From positions 3,965,643 through 4,029,642 of the forward strand of contig NZ_MKZS01000001.1 of NCBI RefSeq assembly GCF_001942495.1: a DNA stretch of 64,000 nucleotides, written 5' to 3'. Positions within the stretch are counted from its first letter, which is position 1, and every line of letters starts with the position of its first letter. Under the pieces are notes generated by a model. The model was not told the origin of the DNA. It saw nothing but the letters and a program-made list of their open reading frames with translations, and did no database searches. This document shows positions 15,878-25,532 of the stretch, one piece after another. Made by a program: the position numbers and the translations under genes. This DNA is from Moorena bouillonii PNG (GTDB lineage: Bacteria; Cyanobacteriota; Cyanobacteriia; Cyanobacteriales; Coleofasciculaceae).

Positions 15878-17524
15878 TTAAATCTTGCAAGTTAAATCAC
15901 CAGTCTTTTGGCTAAAGCGCAGGTTTTCGCCATAGTCCACCGGACAATCAATCACCGCAGGCACATCTTGAGCTAATGCTTCTTCTAGGATAGGAATCAA
16001 CTGATCCACTGAATTGACACGATAGCCTTTTAGTCCCATACTTTCAGCAAATTTGACAAAATCTGGATTGCCAAAATTCACGAAGGCCGACTCACCAAAG
16101 TGATTTTGTTGCTTCCAATCAATCAAGCCATAGCCACCATCATTGAAAATCAGTGTCACAAAGGCAGTCCCTACTCTGAGTGCTGTTTCAAGTTCCTGGC
16201 AATTCATCATAAAGCCCCCATCACCAGTGACTGCCACGATATTCCGATCCGGATAAACCAGCTTAGCCGCTAGTGCTCCTGGCAAAGCAATCCCCATCGC
16301 TGCGAAACCATTAGAAATGATACAGGTATTGGGACAATCACAATGATACTGACGAGCCATCCACATCTTGTGAGCTCCTACATCAGAGATCACAATATCT
16401 TCTGGTTCCATGACTTGGCGTAGGTCATAGATCAGTTTTTGCGGCTTGATCGGAAAACCTTCATCATTAGCATACTGTTCGTAGTCCTCTCGGATTTCCG
16501 ACCGAAGTTCAGCAGCGGATGGTATCGGTTTACCTTCCCGGTCTCCCTGCTTCATAATTTCCTTAAGAGAGTCAGAAATATCTCCCACTACCTCCACTAA
16601 AGGAATGTAGCTTTTATCAATTTCTGCTGGACTGGCACCGATATGAATAATGGGAATCTTGCCCTCTGGATTCCACTTTTTCGGAGAATATTCAATCAAA
16701 TCATATCCCACCGCAATCACCAAATCCGATTGCTCAAAAGCACAGGTGATGTGGTCCCGTTGTTGTAATCCCAAGGTCCACAAGGCCAGGGGATGAGTAT
16801 AAGGAATACACCCTTTACCCATGAAGCTATTGACCACTGGAATATTCATCCGGGTGGCAAATTCGGTTAAGGCTTCAGCAGCACCAGCACGAATTGCGCC
16901 ATTACCCGCCAAGATTAGGGGATTTTTTGCCTTAGAAATTGCCACAGCTGCCTTACCCAAACTACGGAAAGACGCAAAGGTTTTTTCCCGACCATCTTTG
17001 CCTAGGGGTTGACTATTGACTGGCATAGCCGCAATGTTTTCTGGCAAATCTATGTGTACCGCTCCTGGTTTTTCGGTCTGAGCGAGTTTAAACGCTTTAC
17101 GGACAATTTCTGCTGTGGTGTCAGGGCGAACAATTTGCCGGTTCCACTTAGTCACTGGAGCAAACATTGCCACCAAATCCAAGTACTGGTGGGACTCAAT
17201 ATGCATCCGGTCCGTTCCCACCTGACCAGTGATGGCCACTAGGGGTGCTCCATCCAAATTGGCATCAGCAACTCCAGTCATTAAGTTAGTTGCCCCTGGA
17301 CCGAGGGTAGACAGGCAAACTCCAGCCTTTCCTGTCAGCCGTCCGTAAACGTCTGCCATAAAGGCTGCTCCCTGTTCATGACGAGTGGTAATAAATTTAA
17401 TTGAAGAATGTCTGAGAGCTTCTAGAACATGGAGATTTTCTTCTCCAGGTAGTCCAAAAACGTACTCGACTCCTTCGTTTTCTAAGCAATGTACCAATAG
17501 TTCAGCGGTATTCATGTCACCCAT
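15878..17524 (-). CDS. 2-oxoglutarate decarboxylase (annotated elsewhere as acetolactate synthase-like)
   Basis: The thiamine-diphosphate enzyme has 548 residues. Glu50 in TTRHEQGAAFMADVYGR is the cofactor-activating acid, and GDGG at 434-437 begins the ThDP/Mg motif that ends at FNDGGYG. It resembles catabolic acetolactate synthases, but in cyanobacteria a protein of this type (SYNPCC7002_A2770) decarboxylates 2-oxoglutarate to succinic semialdehyde. The next gene upstream on the same strand is an SSADH, the same pairing as A2770-A2771, which supports the TCA-bypass reading over IlvB. No small regulatory subunit is nearby. ATGs at 17524 or 17515 could start it. An 812-base repeat-filled gap separates it from the SSADH gene. 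Confidence 0.8.
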   Translation of the reverse strand: MGDMNTAELLVHCLENEGVEYVFGLPGEENLHVLEALRHSSIKFITTRHEQGAAFMADVYGRLTGKAGVCLSTLGPGATNLMTGVADANLDGAPLVAITGQVGTDRMHIESHQYLDLVAMFAPVTKWNRQIVRPDTTAEIVRKAFKLAQTEKPGAVHIDLPENIAAMPVNSQPLGKDGREKTFASFRSLGKAAVAISKAKNPLILAGNGAIRAGAAEALTEFATRMNIPVVNSFMGKGCIPYTHPLALWTLGLQQRDHITCAFEQSDLVIAVGYDLIEYSPKKWNPEGKIPIIHIGASPAEIDKSYIPLVEVVGDISDSLKEIMKQGDREGKPIPSAAELRSEIREDYEQYANDEGFPIKPQKLIYDLRQVMEPEDIVISDVGAHKMWMARQYHCDCPNTCIISNGFAAMGIALPGALAAKLVYPDRNIVAVTGDGGFMMNCQELETALRVGTAFVTLIFNDGGYGLIDWKQQNHFGESAFVNFGNPDFVKFAESMGLKGYRVNSVDQLIPILEEALAQDVPAVIDCPVDYGENLRFSQKTGDLTCKI

Positions 17525-17663
17525 ATCTAATCATCCCTGGTATATAGGTTTTTGGTATCAAAATAATCTTTGATTGTAAAAAATAATTTTTAGATTTATT
17601 TTGAGATTCCTTTTTAGCTTTTTCTATTAGCTTTCGTCCATATTTGTTATTATTTCATGACAA

Positions 17664-17714
17664 GCGATGCAGCGCGGTCTTGGGGGTTTCCCCCATGAGC
17701 GACTGCATCAAGAC
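17664..17714. repeat. Small palindromic dispersed repeat (GATGCAG/CTGCATC family)
   Basis: GATGCAG and CTGCATC arms enclose a GGGGGTTTCCCCC core. Close relatives are at 58031-58103 and inside the IS630 transposase at 62401-62452. The rest of 17525-18336 holds TCAGCTGTCAGC-like repeats (18107-18300) and no gene. Confidence 0.8.
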
Positions 17715-18336
17715 AAAGATTTAGCATTTGATATCCGGTGTATGCCAATTTATCAGAAGTTAAGTGGGGTTGGGGCAATGTTAAAGTAGCTTTTGATAAG
17801 CTTTTGATAACCATGAAACAAGCAGAGTACTGAGTTGTATGGCAATTCTGGCTTCTATCTGGGTAACTTTAATAAAAGTTAACAGTAAAAAGTTGATATA
17901 AAAAAGTTAAAAATGTTACCTAAAAACTTTTTATTTTCCCCTTCACCAGCACCACAGGGATAGAGACGGATACACAGATAGCTTCACCAACAAGGTAAAT
18001 TTTAAGAATAGTGCTGAGTCCTGAGTCCTGATTCCTGAGTCGGAGAATCCGTCAGTAGTAACTGTCACTGTTCAGGATTTAAATAGAATTGCTATAGGCT
18101 AATGGTTGTAAGCATTCAGCAGTCAGCCGTCAGCTGTCAGCTTATTTTATTCAAAAGTACCTCAACTAGTGTGGCACAGGCTTCGACGCTGGGACTTGAC
18201 CCATAAGCACGGCTGATAGCACCTCAAGTAGCGTGCGCGTAGCGCATAGGCTGATAGCTGATAGCTGATAGCACCTCAAGCAGCGTGCGCATAGCGCATA
18301 TGCTTACTAATGGTTTTAGCCTAATACCTAGAATTT

Positions 18337-19704
18337 TTACTTCACCCAAACAGTTTTGATGTTTACGAACTCATGTATCCCTTGAATGCTTAGTTCTCGC
18401 CCATACCCAGAACGTTTGATCCCACCGAAGGGTAAACGGGGGTCGGATTTGACTAAGCCATTGATAAAAACTGCTCCAGCTTCAAGTTCATCAATCAGCC
18501 TGGGGATTTGCTCCTCATTGGTTGTCCAGGCACTGGCTCCTAATCCAAATACTGTGGAATTGGCAAGCTTAATAGCAGCATCAATATCCGGAACTCTAAA
18601 CAATAGGGCAACAGGGCCAAAAAATTCTTCGTTATCAGCTGGAGTGCCTGGTGGGAAGTCAGTTAGAATTGTGGGGGGGTAGAAGTTACCAGCGCGATCG
18701 CTTAAAGGATGGCCACCGATAAGAACCTTTGCCCCTTGTTCAATGCAGGCTTTTACCTGTTGGTCTAAGTCTCTAAGAATACCAGGGGTTGCCAACGGAC
18801 CAATATCCGTATCTTCCACCATGGGATCTCCCACTTTCAGGGCTTGGAATTTTTCCAGTAGGCGTTGCTGAAATTCATCGGCTACTGCGTCCACCACAAT
18901 AAACCGTTTCGCTGCAATACACGATTGACCGTTATTGAGCATTCTAGCAGTCACACCCGTAGTAGCTGCTGCTTCTAAATCGGCACTTTCTAGGACAATA
19001 AACGGGTCACTTCCCCCTAGTTCCAGGACAGTTTTCTTGATTTGTGTCCCAGCCGCAGCGGCTAAAGCGGCTCCTGCTAGCTCACTACCAGTTAGGGTGG
19101 CAGCTTTGACCCGTGGATCCTGAATTACTGGCTCTACTTGGTCAGCACCAATCAGTAAGGTCTGAAACACCCCTTCCGGAAATCCTGCTTCAGCAAAGAT
19201 TTGCTCAATGGCTAAGGCGCATTGAGGCACATTAGAGGCATGTTTGAGCAACCCCACATTTCCCGCCATCAATGCTGGAGCAGCAAAACGGAAGACTTGC
19301 CAAAATGGAAAATTCCAGGGCATTACTGCTAGAATTACTCCTAGAGGTTGGTAGCGCACAAAGCTTTGGGTGGCATCGGTAGAGGCTGGGACATCTGCGA
19401 GGAATTCAGCTGCGTGTTCAGCGTAGTACCGACAAACCAAAGCACATTTTTGCGCTTCTGCGATCGCACTTTTGAGGGGTTTTCCCATCTCCGTGGTCAT
19501 CAGCTCGCCGAATTTGACTCGATCCCGCTCTACAATCTCCGCCGCTGCGTTTAGCCACTCTGCTCTTTGCTCCATTGATGTTTGGCAGTATTGCTCAAAC
19601 GCCTCTTGGGCAATTGCTAGCTTGGTCGCAATGGACGACGGACTCTCTGGCTCAAAGGTTTTGATGGTTTCCCCGGTTGCTGGGTTAACTGTAGCGATCC
19701 CCAT
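18337..19704 (-). CDS. gabD: NAD(P)-dependent succinate-semialdehyde dehydrogenase
   Basis: Aldehyde dehydrogenase of 455 residues with Asn131 in MPWNFPFW, general base Glu228 in LELGGSDP and nucleophile Cys262 in NNGQSCIAAKR, all intact. The start has a strong GGAGGAGG site. It oxidises succinic semialdehyde to succinate and is the second step of the cyanobacterial bypass of 2-oxoglutarate dehydrogenase. The decarboxylase gene follows on the same strand. The length is typical of the short cyanobacterial SSADH type. Confidence 0.9.
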   Translation of the reverse strand: MGIATVNPATGETIKTFEPESPSSIATKLAIAQEAFEQYCQTSMEQRAEWLNAAAEIVERDRVKFGELMTTEMGKPLKSAIAEAQKCALVCRYYAEHAAEFLADVPASTDATQSFVRYQPLGVILAVMPWNFPFWQVFRFAAPALMAGNVGLLKHASNVPQCALAIEQIFAEAGFPEGVFQTLLIGADQVEPVIQDPRVKAATLTGSELAGAALAAAAGTQIKKTVLELGGSDPFIVLESADLEAAATTGVTARMLNNGQSCIAAKRFIVVDAVADEFQQRLLEKFQALKVGDPMVEDTDIGPLATPGILRDLDQQVKACIEQGAKVLIGGHPLSDRAGNFYPPTILTDFPPGTPADNEEFFGPVALLFRVPDIDAAIKLANSTVFGLGASAWTTNEEQIPRLIDELEAGAVFINGLVKSDPRLPFGGIKRSGYGRELSIQGIHEFVNIKTVWVK

Positions 19705-19943
19705 GGCTTCCTCCTCCCCCCAATGGGGATAGTACTTCCAATTCTTTGATTATAACTAAGTATTTACACTATGACTTATTTTTGCCAAAATGGCTTAATA
19801 GTTTGATATACTTTTAAAAAGCGTCAACCCATTGCCCTAGAAACTACCAGTCAAGGAAGTGTTAACCTAATCTCAAGTTTTATCCTACTACCACAAAATT
19901 TATCTCACCAGTTTTTAAAACAGTTATCAACCCAATTCTATGG

Positions 19944-20008
19944 ATTAGGGATTAGAGCTTAGGGGTTAGGGATTACAGCTTAGGGGTTAGGGATTAGAGC
20001 TTAGGGTA
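19944..20008. repeat. GGGATTAGAGCTTAGGGGTTA tandem array
   Basis: Three to four copies of a roughly 21-base G-rich unit. The rest of the 19705-20193 gap is AT-rich and shows no gene. Confidence 0.75.
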
Positions 20009-20193
20009 ATGGTGTCAGGTATTAGGTATTAGTTAAAACAGGGGCATTTGATTACCTCCTTGCTAAAAAAGGCGCGCTTCATAGGCTTATCATAATACCC
20101 TTAGCCATTAAACCTAGATCCTAGAACCTTAAATTAGTAGTTTTATAATTTAGATTATACTCTGATATAGAAACTAATGACGAGAGCTAGATT

Positions 20194-21801
20194 GTGCCGT
20201 ATTTAATTGCTAAATCAGAGCCGAATAACCAAGAAAGTTATAAATTGAGCAGTGGAGCCAATACCATAGGACGGGAAATAAATAATAGTATTACCGTAAT
20301 TCATAAAAGTCTTTCCCGTCATCATGCTCAGGTCACACTCACGAATGATCGGGTTATCCTAAAAGACTTAGGTAGCCTAAATCACACGTTTGTTAATGAC
20401 GCCAAAATTGACCAGTGTGAGCTCAAAGACGGAGACTTAATACGTCTGGGCAGTGTAATCTTTGAATTTGTGAGTGATGATGGCAGAATCACCCCAAATA
20501 TCTTGAAGGATAATGATTCCAACTTTTCGATTGTCAGCAGGTTATCCCCAGAACAAACCCGTGTCGAAATTCAGGAATTACTGCACCATGACAGTTTAAC
20601 TTATAAAGGCTCAGCCCTGAAGCTGCGAGAGCAAGATACAGGTCAACGCTCAGTAGACAAGTTAAAAATCTTATTGGAGGTGAGTAAGCAACTTTCCTCT
20701 CCCGATGAGCCTGATCACTTGTTGAGAAAAATTCTTGACCTGCTGTTCGAGATTATGAATGTAGACCGGGCAATCATCCTCATGGTTAATCAAGACACGG
20801 GAATGCTAGAGGAAAAAGCTGTCAACTCCCGAACAGGCATACCCACCCATGAGCGATTTTATAGCAAACGAATCACCAATTTCGTACACCAGAAGGGGGA
20901 TGGGGTTTTAATTGCTGATGCTGCCATTGACCAACGATTCAGCAATTCCCAGTCAGTGCTCCAGCAAGAAATCCATGCCTCCATGTGCGTACCCCTAAAA
21001 CCGAGAGACCAAGTGATTGGGGTATTGTATGCGGACAATCTCTCTAGAGCCAATATTTACTCTCAAGAAGACTTGGAGTTTTTGACGGCTCTGGCTAACC
21101 AAGCTGCGATCGCAATTGACAATGCTCAACTTTACCAGAAGATGCAGGAAGAAGCAGTAATGCGGAGTAAATTTGAGCTTTTCTTTCCAGAAGCTGTGAG
21201 TAAAAAGCTCAAGGAAGAAGGCCACTTGGAAATTATAGATACCGAAGTAACCGCTCTGTTTGCCGACATCAGTAAATTTACCCAAATGTCCTCTCGGATG
21301 AAGCCACGCCAAGTAATTGAGATGCTCAATGAGTACTTCCAGGTGATGGTAGAGGATATTGTGTTTAAATACGAAGGCACTTTAGAAAAATATATTGGGG
21401 ATGCCTTACTGGCTGTGTGGGGAGCCCCCTATTGCCAACCAGACGATGCTGACCGAGCCGTCCAAGCTGCGATCGCAATGCAACGGGCAGTTATTCACCT
21501 GAATCAGGATTGGTTCAAGCGGCGCAATTTAGAGATTGAAATCCACATTGGACTCAATACTGGGAAAGTCGCAGCAGGTAATATCGGTTCACAGAAGCTG
21601 ATTCAATACGCTACTATCGGTGACACTACCAATGTTACTAGCCGCATCTGTAGTGCTGCTCAGGAGGGAGAGATTCTAATTTCCCAAAGCACCTTCGACA
21701 AGCTGAGGGATAAAACTCTACCGTTGGAAAAAATGTCCCCGGTTAAGGTTAAAGGTAAAGACCAGCCCCTCCAACTGTACCGCCTAGGGTGGGATACTTA
21801 A
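20194..21801 (+). CDS. FHA-GAF class III nucleotidyl cyclase
   Basis: The 535-residue protein starts at GTG. The FHA domain covers about 20-95 (GREINNS, SLSRHHAQV, LGSLNHTFVN), a phosphothreonine reader. The GAF domain covers about 170-312. The cyclase domain covers about 350-530, with metal-binding Asp358 (FADISKF) and Asp403 (YIGDALLA), purine-reading Lys399, and Asn480/Arg484 for transition-state binding. The second purine-selecting position is Ala473 (QYATIGD) where adenylyl cyclases usually have Asp or Thr. It most likely makes cAMP in response to a GAF ligand or phosphoprotein. No neighbour suggests the signal. Confidence 0.85.
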   Translation: MPYLIAKSEPNNQESYKLSSGANTIGREINNSITVIHKSLSRHHAQVTLTNDRVILKDLGSLNHTFVNDAKIDQCELKDGDLIRLGSVIFEFVSDDGRITPNILKDNDSNFSIVSRLSPEQTRVEIQELLHHDSLTYKGSALKLREQDTGQRSVDKLKILLEVSKQLSSPDEPDHLLRKILDLLFEIMNVDRAIILMVNQDTGMLEEKAVNSRTGIPTHERFYSKRITNFVHQKGDGVLIADAAIDQRFSNSQSVLQQEIHASMCVPLKPRDQVIGVLYADNLSRANIYSQEDLEFLTALANQAAIAIDNAQLYQKMQEEAVMRSKFELFFPEAVSKKLKEEGHLEIIDTEVTALFADISKFTQMSSRMKPRQVIEMLNEYFQVMVEDIVFKYEGTLEKYIGDALLAVWGAPYCQPDDADRAVQAAIAMQRAVIHLNQDWFKRRNLEIEIHIGLNTGKVAAGNIGSQKLIQYATIGDTTNVTSRICSAAQEGEILISQSTFDKLRDKTLPLEKMSPVKVKGKDQPLQLYRLGWDT

Positions 21802-21823
21802 TTCCAGGGAAGCTAGAAAAGTT

Positions 21824-22025
21824 ACAGGTTGAAGGTTGAAGGTTGAAGGTTGAAGGTTGAAGGTTGAAGGTTACAGGTTGAAGGTTACAGGTTACAGCTT
21901 AGAGGTTACAGCTTAGAGGTTAGAGGTTGAAGGTTACAGGTTAGAGGTTGAAGGTTAGAGGTTACAGGTTGAAGGTTACAGCTTAGAGGTTAGAGGTTAG
22001 AGGTTAGAGGTTACAGGTTACAGGT
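21824..22025. repeat. GGTTGAA/GGTTACA/GGTTAGA heptamer array
   Basis: About 28 heptamers in a row, each beginning GGTT with variants GAA, ACA, AGA and AGCTTAGA. It follows the cyclase gene by about 20 bases. Confidence 0.9.
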
Positions 22026-22029
22026 GAGT

Positions 22030-22580
22030 GAAGTACCCCAACCTGCTTTGGCCGTAGGCCACGCTACGCGAACGCTGAGGTTGGGGCTTCCAATTCTCAA
22101 CTCAAATCAGGGACGGTCTTATTCGTCTTATCGGCAAAGCCGACGCTACGCGAACGGGTTTCCCGCGCGCGTCCCCGACGCCTCAAAAAGCTGCGCTAGA
22201 ATTGGTCTTACTCAGCGTCCACAGGCAGACATCCGCCTTCTATCGATGTATAGTTTGACGACAGACTCACCTTGGAATTACAGCATCTATGGCTAACCAG
22301 CCGGGGCAAGTCTCTTCCCGGAGACGAAACCTTAGTAGAGGGTCGCCTTTATGGTTGGTCGGCTATGAATAAAAGGGTTAAAACTGTCTGATTAAGGCTC
22401 CACTCTACTTACGGTAACTTCAAACCCTGAGCTCTGAAGCGTACTTTTACACCTTTAAGGTAGCCTTTTAGTCAGTCAGGCGGGTCATCGACCAAGTTTA
22501 TTATATCACGAATCGTTGTAGGTTATCGTCTCGCTATCCATCCCCACCTTTAAAGAAGGTGGGGATGGATAGCGAGTTTT
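22030..22580 (-). mobile_element. Second transposase-less IS605-like relic
   Basis: One end has a CCCCAACCT/AGGTTGGGG hairpin (22036-22044 with 22078-22086), itself enlarged by a GGCCACGCTACGCGAAC repeat in the loop. The other end is a perfect 21-bp stem with a 5-base loop (22530-22550 with 22556-22576). No tnpA or tnpB is intact. The overall size (about 550 bases) and layout match the relic at 12743-13262. Confidence 0.45.
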
Positions 22581-22793
22581 GTTAAACCTTCAACCAAACA
22601 ACCTTCAACCTTGGCCAAAAGGCCACGCAATCGCGTTCAACCTGCAACCAAACAACCTTACCTTCAACCTTCAACCTTGGCCAAAAGGCCACGCAATCGC
22701 GTTCAACCTTCAACCAAACAACCTTGGCCAAAAGGCCACGCAATCGCGTTCAACCTTCAACCAAACAACCAAACAACCAAACAACCATCTCGT
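22578..22793. repeat. AACCTTCAACC and CCAAAAGGCCACGCAATCGCG repeat field
   Basis: Three copies of a TTGGCCAAAAGGCCACGC module alternate with AACAACC/TTCAACC heptamers. Reading frames across it are low-complexity and not real genes. Confidence 0.85.
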
Positions 22794-22862
22794 CAGATTG
22801 GAAACGTGATAGCTCCCACACTGACCTTTCAGTTTCAGTGTGGGCAACAAGCGCCAAAGTAA

Positions 22863-23030
22863 CTCGCTGAGTTAATTGGTCCGATGGCTACCATTGTCTG
22901 CCAGCGTACTCTTATCCAGAATCCTAACTCTTCCGCCCAAGAATTTGTAAAAGCTTTATCTCAAAAAAATCCCAATCAAAAATATGCCCAAGACTTTCAA
23001 CGGCGTTTCCTGTCATCGGGTCAGTTATAA
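22863..23030 (+). pseudogene. Gene remnant resembling the end of a DUF8082-type domain
   Basis: An open stretch ends in AELIGPMATIVCQRTLIQNP and then SAQEFVKALSQKNPN and FQRRFL. This recalls the helical IGPMA...QNP...QEL domain at the C-terminus of some cyanobacterial kinases and receptors. No upstream part of such a gene is present, so it is at best a relic. The match is from memory and weak. Confidence 0.3.
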
Positions 23031-23168
23031 GTACTACTTTATAAGTACTATTTATAAGTACTAGTTGAGAAGTAATAATTAGTAATCCTTCAGCCATCAG
23101 TTGAGCAAGCAATTAGTAATTTGGGATTACTAATTAGTTTCTGAATTCAGCATATTCATCTTTATAAA

Positions 23169-24032
23169 CTAACTTTCATCCATCCGATTCAGAGATTTAG
23201 CTAATATACCAATTTCGTCCTCTGAATCATGGTCAAATTCTCCACCAATATTGCCAGTACTAACTTCCTTAGCTAATTGAGCCATCTGCTTAAGAGGTTT
23301 GGTCACCGATACCTTGATGAAACGATTAATCAACAAAATGGCTACTAGTAAAAAACCAGTAATAATCCCAATCACCAATACCTGTAACTGCTTAGCCGAA
23401 TTAAAGATTTTAAACGCTGGAACTGATACAATTTTAGCACCAACAATTTCATCGAGCTTCCAACCAAAACCATGCTCATCACCGTAGGTAGCAATTTGGC
23501 TAGCAGGGGCGGCTTCAGGAGTACTATGGCATCGTAAACAGCTTTTTTCAGAAATGGCGAGAGGACGGGCAACATCAAAAATTTTTCCACTAGGAAGGGA
23601 GCGAAAACCGTTTTTTTCTGTTAGCTCTGGCTGCTGTCGAAAACTCTCCACAATTTTGGTCTCGAAACTATCAGCCTTATCTCTGAGATTAGTTGGATTA
23701 AGGGTCGCTTCTTTATAGAAAAAATCACCATATTGCTCACGTTTACGTAAATTATCAAAAACTTCCCGAGCTGAATAAGCAGGTACTGTTTGAGGTAAAA
23801 ATTGCTCTTCATTTTCCAGTCGCTCAGCTAATTCTGGATTCACTTGATTATTGGTATACTCCCTTACCGAACCCATAGTTTCGATCAGAATTAGGGCTTG
23901 GTCAGTTACGACTTTTTCCGCATAGCCTTTTAAAAGTTGAGACAAAACTAAGCCACCAGTCAGTACAAGTCCTATAAAAATGAATAGCAGTAGTAAGTTG
24001 AGCTTGATTCCTAAATTAAGTTTTTTTAACAT
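23169..24032 (-). CDS. Tll0287-like (DUF3365) haem sensor with HAMP domain
   Basis: The 287-residue membrane protein has a span at 12-34, an extracytoplasmic Tll0287-like domain with a c-type haem motif CLRCH at 165-169 (conserved Arg-Pro-Leu before it), a second span at 216-236 and a HAMP linker to the end. It stops right after HAMP (SLNRMDES), without a kinase or cyclase output domain. Related proteins are redox or gas sensors that usually go on. It is divergent from the PhnD-like gene, 60 bases apart, which suggests one sensory unit. Truncation by repeat-driven rearrangement is possible, since relic DNA follows. Confidence 0.75.
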   Translation of the reverse strand: MLKKLNLGIKLNLLLLFIFIGLVLTGGLVLSQLLKGYAEKVVTDQALILIETMGSVREYTNNQVNPELAERLENEEQFLPQTVPAYSAREVFDNLRKREQYGDFFYKEATLNPTNLRDKADSFETKIVESFRQQPELTEKNGFRSLPSGKIFDVARPLAISEKSCLRCHSTPEAAPASQIATYGDEHGFGWKLDEIVGAKIVSVPAFKIFNSAKQLQVLVIGIITGFLLVAILLINRFIKVSVTKPLKQMAQLAKEVSTGNIGGEFDHDSEDEIGILAKSLNRMDES

Positions 24033-24092
24033 TAGCCATCTCCCATAGTATCATGAGTGCCACAGCTGTTTTAGTTCTTAAGGTAATTAATT

Positions 24093-24974
24093 ATGTTTTC
24101 CCGCCGTCTATTCTTGTTGAATCTTATATTGATTTTTACAGCTTGTAACTTACCTGATACCCCTATGCTAGGGAAATTAAGTATTGGGATCGTAAGTTAC
24201 GGGGAAAGCGATCGCTTTATAGAGCCATACTCAAAGCTAATCGAATATCTTGGTGCTCGACTTAAGATGATTATAGAATTAGAACCGATTTACAACGAGC
24301 GCAGAGCACTAACTTTGATTAAGCAGAGCAAGTTGTCTATCGTGTTTGCTCCTCCTGGTTTAGCAGCCATCGCCATTGCTGAGGCACAGTACATACCAGT
24401 GCTACCTCTCGAAGGACTCAAAAAGTCACGCTCAGTGATCGTAGTCAAACTCGAAAGCCCCATCCAAGACTTGAGTGGACTAACCGGTAAAGTCATTGCT
24501 TTAGGTCAACCCGGTTCTGCCACAGGATATTATCTGCCAATCTACAATCTCTACGGTCTGACCCTAGCGGAAGTGCGTTTTGCCCCCACACCAAAACAAG
24601 TCTTAGAGTGGATTGCCTCTGAGGAGGTAGTCGCTGGAGCGTTGTCTTTAGAAGAGTTGGAACGCTACCGCCTAGACTATAGTCAAACCAGGTTCCGGAT
24701 TTTATATATAGATTCTCATCAAATTCCCAGTGGTTCTATCCTGATCGGACCAACAGTGGAGAGAAATCTACAACAGGAGATCCACAAGGCACTAGAATCT
24801 GCCTCCAGCAGCATGGCAGCATCAGTAGGATACATCCCCAATGCTAAAGCACCTGATTATGATTACTTAATTGAGGTGGTTCAGAAGGTTAGACCGATTG
24901 CCGAACGGATTCAAGAAAAACCATTCCCTTTATACAGCCTTCCATTTGAGTTGTCAAACTTCCAAACAAGGTGA
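24093..24974 (+). CDS. PhnD-like periplasmic substrate-binding lipoprotein
   Basis: The 293-residue protein opens with a lipoprotein signal (RRLFLLNLILIFTAC, Cys18) and has a type 2 periplasmic-binding fold: LSIGIVSYGESDRF, a lobe hinge with IVFAPPGLAAIA, and GQPGSATGYYLP near residues 137-148, a phosphate/phosphonate loop typical of PhnD-type proteins. No permease or ATPase is adjacent. In cyanobacteria such proteins also feed sensors, and the divergent haem-HAMP gene supports a sensory role. The substrate is unknown. Confidence 0.8.
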   Translation: MFSRRLFLLNLILIFTACNLPDTPMLGKLSIGIVSYGESDRFIEPYSKLIEYLGARLKMIIELEPIYNERRALTLIKQSKLSIVFAPPGLAAIAIAEAQYIPVLPLEGLKKSRSVIVVKLESPIQDLSGLTGKVIALGQPGSATGYYLPIYNLYGLTLAEVRFAPTPKQVLEWIASEEVVAGALSLEELERYRLDYSQTRFRILYIDSHQIPSGSILIGPTVERNLQQEIHKALESASSSMAASVGYIPNAKAPDYDYLIEVVQKVRPIAERIQEKPFPLYSLPFELSNFQTR

Positions 24975-25532
24975 GAGACCGGCAGTAGCAGAAGAGAATC
25001 GATTATATTACCATTGGGGATTTTTAACAAATAATTTAGGATTGCTACATAAGCGGTTGGCAATGTGAATAGTGGCTAGGTAATCGCCTTTGCCTACTTA
25101 GCAAGTTTGCAGTTATTTAAATATAATCAGCAGGATTACCTATCTTTATTTTTAGTAAAGGTAATTGCCATCAGAATTCGCTCAATAAGATTAATGGCGG
25201 TAAATAAATAACTTATTAAGATTAGAATAATCTTTATATGATAAGAATTACATTGGGTGCATATCAATGCATGCAATTAGGCAAAAATTCTAATAAAATC
25301 TCCATAATTCCCACACTAACCGCGCCCCCGCCCCACACTACCCGCGCCCCCGCCTTAGATTTGCTAGCTTGACATAATTTATTCAACTATATTTTTTTTG
25401 AATAAAGAATTTCACTAGGAATTTACAATATCGGTATTTTTTTAAAGTTCGCTTATAGTTTATATTTTTTCCTGAACCATTACCGAGCAATATGTATCAG
25501 TAATTAGAGGAACATTGATACGGATATCGGTT
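24975..25532. other. Intergenic region upstream of patX
   Basis: AT-rich DNA without a convincing gene. At 25308-25352 lie two copies of a GC-rich CACACTAACCGCGCCCCCGCC-like unit. A TTGACA at 25370-25375 followed by TATATT-like bases could be a promoter for patX. Confidence 0.5.

Noticed and set aside
15649..15915. Reading frame of 88 codons in the repeat field
   Set aside because: Its product is low-complexity (REQGTGN, CNLQPST) and made of heptamer repeats.
22579..22862. Plus-strand frames encoding LQPNNLQPWPKGHAIAFN
   Set aside because: They are translations of TTGGCCAAAAGGCCACGC and TTCAACC repeats.
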